A stretch of DNA of 64,000 bases, taken from positions 930,001-994,000 of the forward strand of contig NZ_JACHBY010000002.1 in the NCBI RefSeq assembly GCF_014200495.1, written 5' to 3'. The DNA comes from Mucilaginibacter geliditolerans (lineage in GTDB: Bacteria > Bacteroidota > Bacteroidia > Sphingobacteriales > Sphingobacteriaceae). The position numbers were made by a program, and so were the translations under genes. The notes beneath the pieces were generated by a model, which searched no databases, was not told the origin of the DNA, and worked only from the letters and a program-made list of their open reading frames with translations. This document shows positions 19,057 through 26,234 of this stretch, in pieces; the stretch's first letter is position 1, and the number at the start of each line of letters is the position of its first letter.

Positions 19057-19725
19057 ATGAATATCCTGATCATATATGCTCATCCCGAACCAAAAAGCAT
19101 GAATGGGGCCATGTACCGTACCGCTATTGAACATTTAACGGCCGCCGGTCATAACGTGAAGACATCGGATCTGTACGCGATGCGGTTTGACCCAGTTTCG
19201 GACCGTGACAATTTTACCAGCGTGCATGACGCTTCTTTTTTTAAACAACAACTGGAAGAGATGCATGCGACTGAGACCAACGGTTTTGCTGAACACATAA
19301 ACGCTGAACAGGAAAAAGTGGAGTGGTGCGACCTGATGATCTGGCAATTTCCTTTATGGTGGTTTTCGGTACCGGCGATATTAAAGGGTTGGGTAGACCG
19401 TGTTTTCGCGATGGGACGCTTTTTTAAAAATAGCCATCTTTACGATACCGGGATCTTTAATGGAAAAAAAGCATTGCTCTCCCTGACCACCGGGAGCCCT
19501 GCAGACAATTATGTGGACGGTGGTTTCAATGGTGACATAGCGGGAGTTCTAAGACCGCTGCACCGCGGCATTTTTGAGTTTACCGGCTTTTCGGTATTAC
19601 GCCCGCAGATTATTTACGCACCAGTGAGGCAGCGCCAGGAAATACTTGTTGAGGAGTTGGAAAACTGGAAAAAAAGACTGGACGGCATCTTTGAAGAATC
19701 GCCGGTAGTGGTTGGGAAGTATTAG
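19057..19725 (+). CDS. NAD(P)H:quinone reductase-type flavodoxin-fold oxidoreductase
   Basis: This 222-residue soluble flavoprotein has the flavodoxin-like fold of the NQO/MdaB/KefF group. The opening NILIIYAHPEPKSMNGAM binds the FMN or FAD phosphate. FPLWWFSVPAILKGWVDRV is the family signature, and SLTTGSPADNY lies beside the flavin. These enzymes reduce quinones or azo compounds by two electrons and avoid semiquinones. The divergent HxlR regulator supports a role in electrophile or quinone defence. Exact substrate is not known. Confidence 0.9.
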   Translation: MNILIIYAHPEPKSMNGAMYRTAIEHLTAAGHNVKTSDLYAMRFDPVSDRDNFTSVHDASFFKQQLEEMHATETNGFAEHINAEQEKVEWCDLMIWQFPLWWFSVPAILKGWVDRVFAMGRFFKNSHLYDTGIFNGKKALLSLTTGSPADNYVDGGFNGDIAGVLRPLHRGIFEFTGFSVLRPQIIYAPVRQRQEILVEELENWKKRLDGIFEESPVVVGKY

Positions 19726-19775
19726 ATCCGCAAGCCTTTATCAGCCACCTAATTGGATACTCAGGAAGGTTTATC

Positions 19776-19818
19776 TATGTCCAGGTTTATCTAATTAATT
19801 AAATTAACCCTGGACATA
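19776..19818. repeat. hyphenated palindrome in the convergent gap
   Basis: TATGTCCAGG (19776-19785) and CCTGGACATA (19809-19818) are perfect 10-base arms around an AT-rich centre that contains TTAATTAA. The gap separates two convergent genes, so a bidirectional transcript-end hairpin is likely, but there is no T-run. Nothing else is recognisable in 19726-19941 apart from the NGSGMSIL-like fragment at 19859-19880. Confidence 0.45.
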
Positions 19819-19941
19819 AGTAATTTGCCCGATCAAAGTGTTTCGGAATGATTTTGGGCAATGGCTCTGGAATGTCCATCCTATTCAAAGAATAGACAAG
19901 CTAGAATAATTGCTTTACCAAATCTGATAATACAAAACGTA

Positions 19942-20181
19942 TCAATTCTGCCAGGAACTTTTCAATTGCTTATACTTATCTGCCTCCTCTAAGGTAAGGC
20001 TTGATAAAATATTAAGCGATTTGCCATCACGCCCGGTAAAACCGTAGTTGCTTTTTTGAGCTGTTTCAAAAAATTGTATGCTATATTGATCTTTAAGCCG
20101 ATCATTATTTTTTACAATCTCCGCAAATCTGGCTTTGAAATTTTCCTTTTGAATTGTTGTTGCTGTAATTTTTGCAATCAT
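19942..20181 (-). CDS. hypothetical protein, last gene of the cold-shock cluster
   Basis: A 79-residue soluble, charged protein that I do not recognise. It contains FKARFAEIVKNNDRL and a C-terminal SLTLEEADKYKQLKSSW helix. It begins 2 bases after the stop of the cold-shock gene upstream, so it is very likely translated from the same message. Function is unknown; a role linked to RNA or cold response is suggested only by position. Confidence 0.7.
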   Translation of the reverse strand: MIAKITATTIQKENFKARFAEIVKNNDRLKDQYSIQFFETAQKSNYGFTGRDGKSLNILSSLTLEEADKYKQLKSSWQN

Positions 20182-20183
20182 AA

Positions 20184-20633
20184 TTATTTCTTTTTCACTT
20201 TGATTGCTGATAATCCTTTTTGACCCTGTTCGGTTTCAAAAGTGACCATATTATTTTCCTTCAACGGTTCAGTTAAGGCATTAATGTGCACAAAAATGCT
20301 TTCCTGCGTTTGCAGGTCCTTAATAAAGCCATAACCTTTGGATTCATTGAAAAAGCTCACAACGCCGTTCCTAACGGTGTCATGAGGCACATCTTCCTGC
20401 TTGGCCACGCCAATTTGAATATCTTCAGCGTTGATCTTTAATTTTCTTGAAGGATCAGGCGGTGTTGACGTAATGTTGCCATATTCATCAATATAAGCCA
20501 TCATATCTTCCAGGCTTTTGCCTTTGCCGGTATTCGCTTTCCGTTCTTCGGCTTTTTCCTTTTTATCTTTCGCTTTTTTTAAGCGGGCCTTTTCTTTTTC
20601 GTTTTTACTAAATGTTGCTGTAGATTTTGCCAA
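20184..20633 (-). CDS. cold-shock domain protein with charged N-terminal extension
   Basis: A 149-residue protein. Residues 1-45 are extremely Lys/Glu-rich (KNEKEKARLKKAKDKKEKAE). A linker with MMAYIDEYGNITSTPPDP follows. The C-terminal 65 or so residues form a cold-shock domain, with NGVVSFFNESKGYGFIKD (RNP1-like) and ESIFVHINAL (RNP2-like). It should bind single-stranded RNA or DNA. Similar two-part cold-shock proteins are common in Bacteroidota. It lies 6 bases downstream of a small Csp gene, so the two are co-transcribed. Confidence 0.9.
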   Translation of the reverse strand: MAKSTATFSKNEKEKARLKKAKDKKEKAEERKANTGKGKSLEDMMAYIDEYGNITSTPPDPSRKLKINAEDIQIGVAKQEDVPHDTVRNGVVSFFNESKGYGFIKDLQTQESIFVHINALTEPLKENNMVTFETEQGQKGLSAIKVKKK

Positions 20634-20639
20634 ACCTGC

Positions 20640-20831
20640 TTATGCTATTTTAACATTAACAGCGCCCGGGCCTTTTTTGCCTTCTTCCACATCAAAAGTA
20701 ACTTCATCGTTTTCACGGATAGTGTCGATTAACCCTGTAACGTGAACGAAGATTTCCTTGCCGCCATTACTTGGTGTGATAAAGCCGAAGCCTTTTGATT
20801 CATTAAAAAATTTAACTGTTCCTGTTGCCAT
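20640..20831 (-). CDS. cold-shock protein, CspA family
   Basis: This 63-residue single-domain nucleic-acid chaperone has MATGTVKFFNESKGFGFITP as RNP1 and KEIFVHVTGL as RNP2, and ends with the usual glycine-rich strand. It is the first gene of a three-gene unit (Csp, long Csp, 79-residue protein). The start at 20831 is fixed by the family N-terminus; the longer frame up to 20944 is a different reading frame. The upstream gap is long enough for a cold-shock leader RNA. Confidence 0.95.
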   Translation of the reverse strand: MATGTVKFFNESKGFGFITPSNGGKEIFVHVTGLIDTIRENDEVTFDVEEGKKGPGAVNVKIA

Positions 20832-21204
20832 GATATATTTATAAGTAAGTGCGCAAGGTACTGTAAATTATCGGATAAAATGCTGTTAATTATCGGGCCA
20901 CAGCAACCTATTATTTCCCCTCTATTAAATAATGAAATTGCCAACCGGAGATTAGATGGCGATTAAACCATTGTTGAAGGAATAAAAGGCATAAAATACC
21001 AGGCGGCATTTGCATATAGAAAACTGACAATGCACCTTTTTAAGTATATTAATATTGATAACTCATAATTATATTAATAGAAATTTCAACCAAATTCCAG
21101 GTTGAAAAAATTAATCCATCATGATGCCCTAATACAGACCACAGACTAAATCGCATTTATTGAATACAATCGAAATTCAATATTTTTTATATTAAGGCTA
21201 GTAC
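20832..21204. other. intergenic region upstream of the cold-shock unit
   Basis: This 373-base AT-rich gap has no supported gene. It probably holds the promoter and untranslated leader of the cold-shock unit on the minus strand. AATTATCGG occurs twice near 20866-20896. A short hairpin at 21084-21107 may end the leftward winged-helix gene. Confidence 0.5.
21084..21107 (-). terminator. possible terminator of the winged-helix gene
   Basis: TTTCAACC (21084-21091) and GGTTGAAA (21100-21107) form a perfect 8-base stem with an 8-base loop. On the minus strand TTTCTATTAATAT follows. It lies about 100 bases past the stop of the 101-residue gene. The stem is short and only half G/C. Confidence 0.4.
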
Positions 21205-21510
21205 TTATTGACTAGTCCTGTTACCTAGCGGGCTGTACAATACCTTTTGGGCATGTCCGTTTATGTTTTTCTGAACGAAACCATTTTCGATCATCCATTG
21301 CAATACCTGGTATACACTACTTTTGCTTACCCCGCTACAATACTGGCCGACATTATTCCGTAAAGTATCCAGATCAGTGGTTGCTTTCATTTTAAGGACC
21401 TGTTCAACAATGTACATTTTTTTGACAGATAATGGATACTTATGAAGCTCACAATACCCGGTGAAAGTTGCCGGTAATTCCGGTGCGGGGGAAAAATAAA
21501 ACGTTTTCAT
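21205..21510 (-). CDS. small winged-helix DNA-binding-like protein
   Basis: A 101-residue protein that I do not recognise by name. After a loop with two Cys or His residues (GYCELHKYPLS) comes a compact helical region: KKMYIVEQVLKMKATTDLDTL, then SGVSKSSVYQVLQWMIENGFV, then a short wing. The SSVYQVLQWMIENGFV helix resembles the recognition helix of Fur- and MarR-type winged helices, where TVYR.L..L.E.G is typical. It lacks the C-terminal metal-binding domain of Fur. It is divergent from an AraC regulator gene by 117 bases. Confidence 0.65.
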   Translation of the reverse strand: MKTFYFSPAPELPATFTGYCELHKYPLSVKKMYIVEQVLKMKATTDLDTLRNNVGQYCSGVSKSSVYQVLQWMIENGFVQKNINGHAQKVLYSPLGNRTSQ

Positions 21511-21627
21511 TCTATATCGTTATTTGAGAACCATTTAACCTGATTTCACAGTTTATTTTTACAAATGTCTGTAACAACATCACTGCATAAATTGTATATC
21601 TATGCTAAATACATGTAAATTTCCAAC

Positions 21628-22473
21628 ATGCCCCGACTAAAACAATATGAACCACTGGTGATCCATGATTTTGAGGAACAGCAATTTCATCTTCAAGCGC
21701 ATGCTCATACCTATTTCGAATTGATTTACCTGTACAAAGGCAGCGGCATTCATTGTTTAAATAACTGCAGGCTGAGCTATAAGGCCGGCGACCTCTTCCT
21801 GATCTGCCCGGAAGACGAACATTATTTCGAGATCAGGAAAAGCACGCGTTTTGTGTTTATTAAATGGACCGACAGTTATTTTATGAATGCAGGCAATCTC
21901 TATCCTAATACAGCTTCAGCTAATGACCCTGCACGGCTGATGCGTAACCGCCTGTTGAAAGAGAAAAAATTGATGTTTGATCCATCAACAGCACAGATAC
22001 TGAAAAATATTATAGAAAACATCATTACTTATCAGTACCGGAAAGATATCAGTACTTCTCCCCTGGTCTTTTATCAGATCGCATCTATTTTGGCTATGAT
22101 TAGAGAGCTGCTAATCAACATGGAGGCCCCTATAGCCTTGGAAAATCCTGACCAGGAGCAACTGGTTACTTACCTGCATCAGCATATTTATGATCCCCGC
22201 AGTATACAGATCCAATCCATTGCCAGCCATTTTAATATCGCTCCAAATTATTTCAGCGCCTATTTCAGGCGGTGTTTTGGCACCAGCTACCGTGAATATG
22301 TTGATAATTATAAAACAGGACTGATAGAAAAGCGAATTGAGCAAGGGCACCTGAGTATAAAGCAAATTGCCGCAGAATTTGGCTTTACCGATGAGAGTCA
22401 TTTTTCCAATTTCTTTAAAAAGAAATTCCATATGTCCCCAAGACTATACCGTCAGAATAAGAATAGAGATTAG
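21628..22473 (+). CDS. AraC family regulator with N-terminal cupin
   Basis: This 281-residue regulator has an arabinose-binding cupin domain (HDFEEQQFHLQAHAHTYFEL, then the AGDLFLICPEDEH turn). The C-terminal region has two helix-turn-helix motifs: SIQIQSIASHFNIAPNYFSA, and LSIKQIAAEFGFTDESHFSN followed by FFKKKFHMSPRLYR. The cupin suggests a sugar ligand. The gene is directly upstream of, and collinear with, a GH39-like hydrolase, and is its likely regulator. Confidence 0.92.
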   Translation: MPRLKQYEPLVIHDFEEQQFHLQAHAHTYFELIYLYKGSGIHCLNNCRLSYKAGDLFLICPEDEHYFEIRKSTRFVFIKWTDSYFMNAGNLYPNTASANDPARLMRNRLLKEKKLMFDPSTAQILKNIIENIITYQYRKDISTSPLVFYQIASILAMIRELLINMEAPIALENPDQEQLVTYLHQHIYDPRSIQIQSIASHFNIAPNYFSAYFRRCFGTSYREYVDNYKTGLIEKRIEQGHLSIKQIAAEFGFTDESHFSNFFKKKFHMSPRLYRQNKNRD

Positions 22474-22663
22474 GTCATTAAGTAGCATAAAGGGTCGATA
22501 AGCGACATAATTCCCTCCCCTGTTTCCAACAGATGAATTTCAAAGTTTGAAAACAATAATTATTTAATGTTATTTAAACACTTATACTTCTTTTTTCTTT
22601 TCTTTACATTATAAACCTGACCAGAAAAAAAAATTCCTGCATAATTTATTAATAGTCAATTCC

Positions 22664-24343
22664 ATGAAACCTATTTATTTATTGTTGTTAGTACTGATGT
22701 TACCGGGCATGAATGCCTCCGCGCAAAACGTACCGGCGGTTATCCACGTAAATCTTGAGCAAACAAAGGGCGAAATGAAGCCCATTTGGGCATGGTATGG
22801 CTATGACGAACCCAACTTTACATATATGAAGGATGGCCGCAAGCTGCTTACCGAGCTTGCCGCTTTAAGCCCGGTACCAGTATATGTACGTACCCATAAC
22901 CTGCTCACCTCTGGTGATGGCATTCCTGCTTTGAAATGGGGATCAACAAATATTTATACTGAGGATGCGCAGGGGAATGCGATATACAATTACCATATAA
23001 CTGACAGTATATTTGATACCTATATAAAACGGGGCATGAAACCTTTGGCACAGATCGGCTTTATGCCGGAGGCATTATCGACCCACCCCCAACCCTACCA
23101 GCACCACTGGAAACCCGGTGTTGATTATGGCAAGATTGAGACCGGCTGGGCTTATCCGCCCAAAGACTATAAAAAATGGGAAGAGCTGATCTATCAATGG
23201 GTAAGCCACTGCATAGCCCGCTATGGAAAAAAGGAGGTTGAAAGCTGGTATTGGGAGGTTTGGAATGAACCAAATGGCGCTTACTGGAAAGGTACAGTAC
23301 CGGAATTCTACAAACTTTATGATTACGCCGCCGCCGGTGTTAAACGCGCGCTGCCTACAGCCCGTGTTGGCGGGCCCGATGTAACAGGCGGTGCAGAAAA
23401 ATGGCTCGGCGGCTTTTTAAAACATTGCTTAACCGATACTAATTACGTAACGGGTAAAATAGGTTCACCGCTTGACCTGGTGCTTTTCCATGCCAAGGGT
23501 TCGCCGAAGGTGATAAACGATACGGTGGTGATGGGCATAAGGCAACAACTACGTGATATTAATGGCCATTTTAAAGAGATCAACTCTTTTGCTGAACTTA
23601 AGAATATACCTATTGTTATTGGTGAGTCTGACCCGGAGGGCTGTGCTGCCTGCGGGATGGCCACTAATCCCGAAAATGCCTATCGCAACGGCACCATGTA
23701 TTCCAGTTATACCGCGGCTGCATTGGCCCGGATATACGATTTAAAAGATATGTACAATGAAAACCTGATAGGTGCGGTTAACTGGTCGTTTGAGTTTGAG
23801 AACCAGCCCTGGTTTGCAGGTTACCGTGATCTGGCTACCAATGGCGTTGATAAACCTGTGTTAAATATTTTCCGCATGCTGGGTATGATGAAGGGTGAAA
23901 GGGTTGCAGTTATCAGCAACCGTGCATACAACATGCAAACCGTGCTTGATTCCAGCATTCGCGGTAAGCAAACCGACATAGGCGGCCTTGCGGCAAAGGA
24001 TAAAAAATCGGCAACGGTACTGGTATGGAACTATTCGGATAAGGACAAACAAAGCGCGGGAGAACCGGTAAGCATAAATGTAGATGGTATACCAGTAGAA
24101 ATAACCAGCGTTAATGTAACTGAATACAGGGTTGATGAAACGCATAGTAACTCCTATACCGCCTGGAAAAACATGGGGTCGCCGCAACAACCTACTGCAA
24201 AGCAGATAGCTATACTTGAAAAAGCAGGGCAATTACAAACCATAGGTAAACCGGCTCAGCTAAAAGTAAAAGCAGGCTCGGTAAATATTAATGTTTCGTT
24301 ACCGCAACAAGGTGTATCCTTACTGGTTATAAATTACCTGTAG
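22664..24343 (+). CDS. exported GH39-like glycoside hydrolase
   Basis: This 559-residue secreted enzyme has a signal peptide at about 1-21 (ending ASAQ). A TIM barrel carries WEVWNEPNG with the probable acid/base E202, and VIGESDPEGC with the probable nucleophile E321, the arrangement of clan GH-A family 39 (beta-xylosidase, iduronidase). A beta-rich C-terminal domain follows, as in GH39 xylosidases. Unusually, the nucleophile strand is followed by a Cys pair (CAAC, 327-330). Substrate is not certain. The start at 22664 keeps the signal peptide. An AraC regulator lies 190 bases upstream. Confidence 0.8.
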   Translation: MKPIYLLLLVLMLPGMNASAQNVPAVIHVNLEQTKGEMKPIWAWYGYDEPNFTYMKDGRKLLTELAALSPVPVYVRTHNLLTSGDGIPALKWGSTNIYTEDAQGNAIYNYHITDSIFDTYIKRGMKPLAQIGFMPEALSTHPQPYQHHWKPGVDYGKIETGWAYPPKDYKKWEELIYQWVSHCIARYGKKEVESWYWEVWNEPNGAYWKGTVPEFYKLYDYAAAGVKRALPTARVGGPDVTGGAEKWLGGFLKHCLTDTNYVTGKIGSPLDLVLFHAKGSPKVINDTVVMGIRQQLRDINGHFKEINSFAELKNIPIVIGESDPEGCAACGMATNPENAYRNGTMYSSYTAAALARIYDLKDMYNENLIGAVNWSFEFENQPWFAGYRDLATNGVDKPVLNIFRMLGMMKGERVAVISNRAYNMQTVLDSSIRGKQTDIGGLAAKDKKSATVLVWNYSDKDKQSAGEPVSINVDGIPVEITSVNVTEYRVDETHSNSYTAWKNMGSPQQPTAKQIAILEKAGQLQTIGKPAQLKVKAGSVNINVSLPQQGVSLLVINYL

Positions 24344-24561
24344 GCTTTAACTTGAGCTTTCAGGTAATCAGTCTTTTTTCACTAATATTTATGCTTCTTT
24401 TAATAACAAAATTTAGGCTGACCATATCTCCCGTCATCCTGAATTTTTCATGCACTTTACATTCGGTTTTCAAATGTTAAAATTATGTTAAATAAGGCTT
24501 TTTCATACTAACTACAGAATCTCATTCTATTATTGTAGTAATGATATTCTAAAAACATAGG

Positions 24562-24594
24562 TTAATCGATACAATTGGTTCAATTATCGATTAA
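24562..24594. promoter_or_regulatory. 33-base palindrome before the thioredoxin-ApbE operon
   Basis: TTAATCGATA (24562-24571) and TATCGATTAA (24585-24594) are perfect 10-base arms. Inside them ATTG and CAAT around GTT extend the symmetry. The element ends 36 bases before the thioredoxin ATG. It is a strong operator candidate for the operon. No T-run follows, so a terminator is unlikely. Confidence 0.6.
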
Positions 24595-24630
24595 TTATTT
24601 ATAAGAAAAAACATAAACATATTTTTATAT

Positions 24631-25068
24631 ATGAAATTTCTAATTATTCTTTTTTCTGTCATCCTCTCAGCAAATGTTACCTGGCTGGGTGATTTTAGTC
24701 AGGCTAAAACAGAAGCATCCCAATCACATAAACTTATACTGATAAATTTTTCAGGATCAGACTGGTGCGGCCCTTGTATACGTGAACGAAAAGAAATATT
24801 GGAAAATGATGCGTTTGAAAGTTTCGCTTCAGATCACCTGGTATTGGTAAGGGCCGATTTTCCAAGGCAAAGTAAAAATCAGCTGAGTAAAGAACAGGTA
24901 AAGCTTAATGAGGCATTAGCAGATAAATACAATCCCGATGGCAAATTTCCATATACCCTTTTAATTGATGAAAATGGTAAGGTATTAAAGGATTGGGACG
25001 GGTTTCCAAATGAATCGCCTGAAAATTTTGTAGCACAAATAGCCACATTTATACATGCAGCAAACTGA
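24631..25068 (+). CDS. exported thioredoxin-like protein
   Basis: This 145-residue thioredoxin-fold protein has an N-terminal hydrophobic segment (MKFLIILFSVILSANVTWLG) that fits a signal peptide or anchor. The redox motif CGPC lies at 46-49, in GSDWCGPCIRER. The family cis-proline is in KFPYTLLID. It is likely periplasmic. It is the first gene of a four-gene operon with ApbE, DUF4266 and DUF3570, and overlaps apbE by 14 bases. It may keep thiols of the Cys-tailed lipoprotein or another partner reduced (inference). Confidence 0.9.
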   Translation: MKFLIILFSVILSANVTWLGDFSQAKTEASQSHKLILINFSGSDWCGPCIRERKEILENDAFESFASDHLVLVRADFPRQSKNQLSKEQVKLNEALADKYNPDGKFPYTLLIDENGKVLKDWDGFPNESPENFVAQIATFIHAAN

Positions 25069-26011
25069 AATTACTAATTCACTAATACAAAAGCGCGCAC
25101 TTAAGTTAATGGGTAACCGCTTTGAATTAAGTGTAGTTAGTGACAATGAAATATGGGGCCAGCAATGTATTGACGTCGCCATAGCTGAAATAAGCAGGAT
25201 TGAAAAACTTTTAACAACGTTTAGCGACGATAGCCAAACCAATGCTATAAACCGTAATGCGGGTATAGCTGCTGTAACAGTTGACAGGGAAGTGTTTGAT
25301 CTTATAAAAAGATCAATAAAAATAAGTGAGCTAACGCAAGGGGCCTTTGATATTACTTATGGCTCGATTGATAAGCGGTTGTGGAATTTTGATCAAACCA
25401 TGACGAGCCTGCCTGATAAGGCAACAGCAAAAAAAATGGTCCGGCTTATAAACTTCAGAAACATAGTGTTAGATGAAGAAGCCTGTACTATTTTTTTAAG
25501 TGAAAAAGGTATGCGCATTGGTTTTGGTGGTATTGGCAAGGGATATGCCGCCGAACGTGCTAAGCATGTAATGAAACTAAATGGTGTTGAAAGCGGTGTG
25601 GTAAATGCCTCGGGCGACTTAAATACATGGGGACTACAGCCCAATGGTAAGCCCTGGACAGTTGGCATTGCTAACCCTGATTCATCAAGTGAGATATTCT
25701 CTTATATAAATATTACGGATATGGCCGTAGCAACATCGGGCAATTATGAAAAGTTTATTATGGTTGATGGAAAGAAATACTCCCATACCATAAACCCGCG
25801 TACTGGCCTGCCTGTAACCGGTATTAAAGCAGTAACCATTATAACTACCAATGCTGAGATTGCCGATGCTATGGCCACACCGGTAATGATTATGGAAATT
25901 AATGCCGGGCTCGATATGATCAATCAAATGAAAAACATTGAAGCCGTTATTATTGATGATAACAATAAGATATATACTTCAAAAAATATAAAAATTAATA
26001 CCCCTATATAA
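25055..26011 (+). CDS. apbE: FAD:protein FMN transferase (ApbE family)
   Basis: This 318-residue enzyme moves FMN from FAD to a Thr or Ser of partner proteins as a phosphoester. Family motifs are visible: MGNRFELSV near the start, INRNAGI, FDITYGSIDKRLWNFD, the glycine-rich FGGIGKGYAAERA, NASGDLNTWG and the C-terminal HTINPRTGLP with the metal site. There is no clear signal peptide at the chosen ATG, although many ApbE proteins are exported. The start overlaps the thioredoxin stop by 14 bases and the gene ends in a TAATG junction with the DUF4266 gene, showing tight coupling. Confidence 0.93.
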   Translation: MQQTEITNSLIQKRALKLMGNRFELSVVSDNEIWGQQCIDVAIAEISRIEKLLTTFSDDSQTNAINRNAGIAAVTVDREVFDLIKRSIKISELTQGAFDITYGSIDKRLWNFDQTMTSLPDKATAKKMVRLINFRNIVLDEEACTIFLSEKGMRIGFGGIGKGYAAERAKHVMKLNGVESGVVNASGDLNTWGLQPNGKPWTVGIANPDSSSEIFSYINITDMAVATSGNYEKFIMVDGKKYSHTINPRTGLPVTGIKAVTIITTNAEIADAMATPVMIMEINAGLDMINQMKNIEAVIIDDNNKIYTSKNIKINTPI

Positions 26012-26232
26012 TGATAACTAAAACGATGAAAGTATTAGCCTGCTTACTTATAGCAATAGGATGCACTTCATGTGTTCATTTAAAAGAATACCAGAAAAGC
26101 AGGATCAATGATTCAGAAATGGTTTTAAGTAACCGGAAGGTTGAAAAAAACGAATTGAATTTTCAATCATACCGGGAGGCGGCCTCTGGCGCAAACGCAG
26201 GTAAAACAGGCGGAGGCTGTGGCTGTAACTAA
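26011..26232 (+). CDS. DUF4266 small lipoprotein with Cys-rich tail
   Basis: A 73-residue protein with a lipoprotein signal (LLIAIGCTSC, acylation at C18 or C21) and the DUF4266 pattern. LKEYQKSRINDSEMVL is followed by SYREAASGANAG and the conserved-looking tail GGGCGCN, with Cys at 70 and 72. The ASGAN stretch resembles the SGAT core of ApbE flavinylation sites but lacks the acceptor Thr in the usual place. Function is not established. Its place between ApbE and DUF3570 suggests that it is part of an extracytoplasmic redox complex. A start at 26026 is possible. Confidence 0.85.
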   Translation: MITKTMKVLACLLIAIGCTSCVHLKEYQKSRINDSEMVLSNRKVEKNELNFQSYREAASGANAGKTGGGCGCN

Positions 26233-26234
26233 TT

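Noticed and set aside
24334..24367. TTACCTG/CAGGTAA repeat over the stop of the GH39-like gene as a terminator
   Set aside because: Seven-base stem, 20-base loop, and no T-run directly after it; too weak to call.
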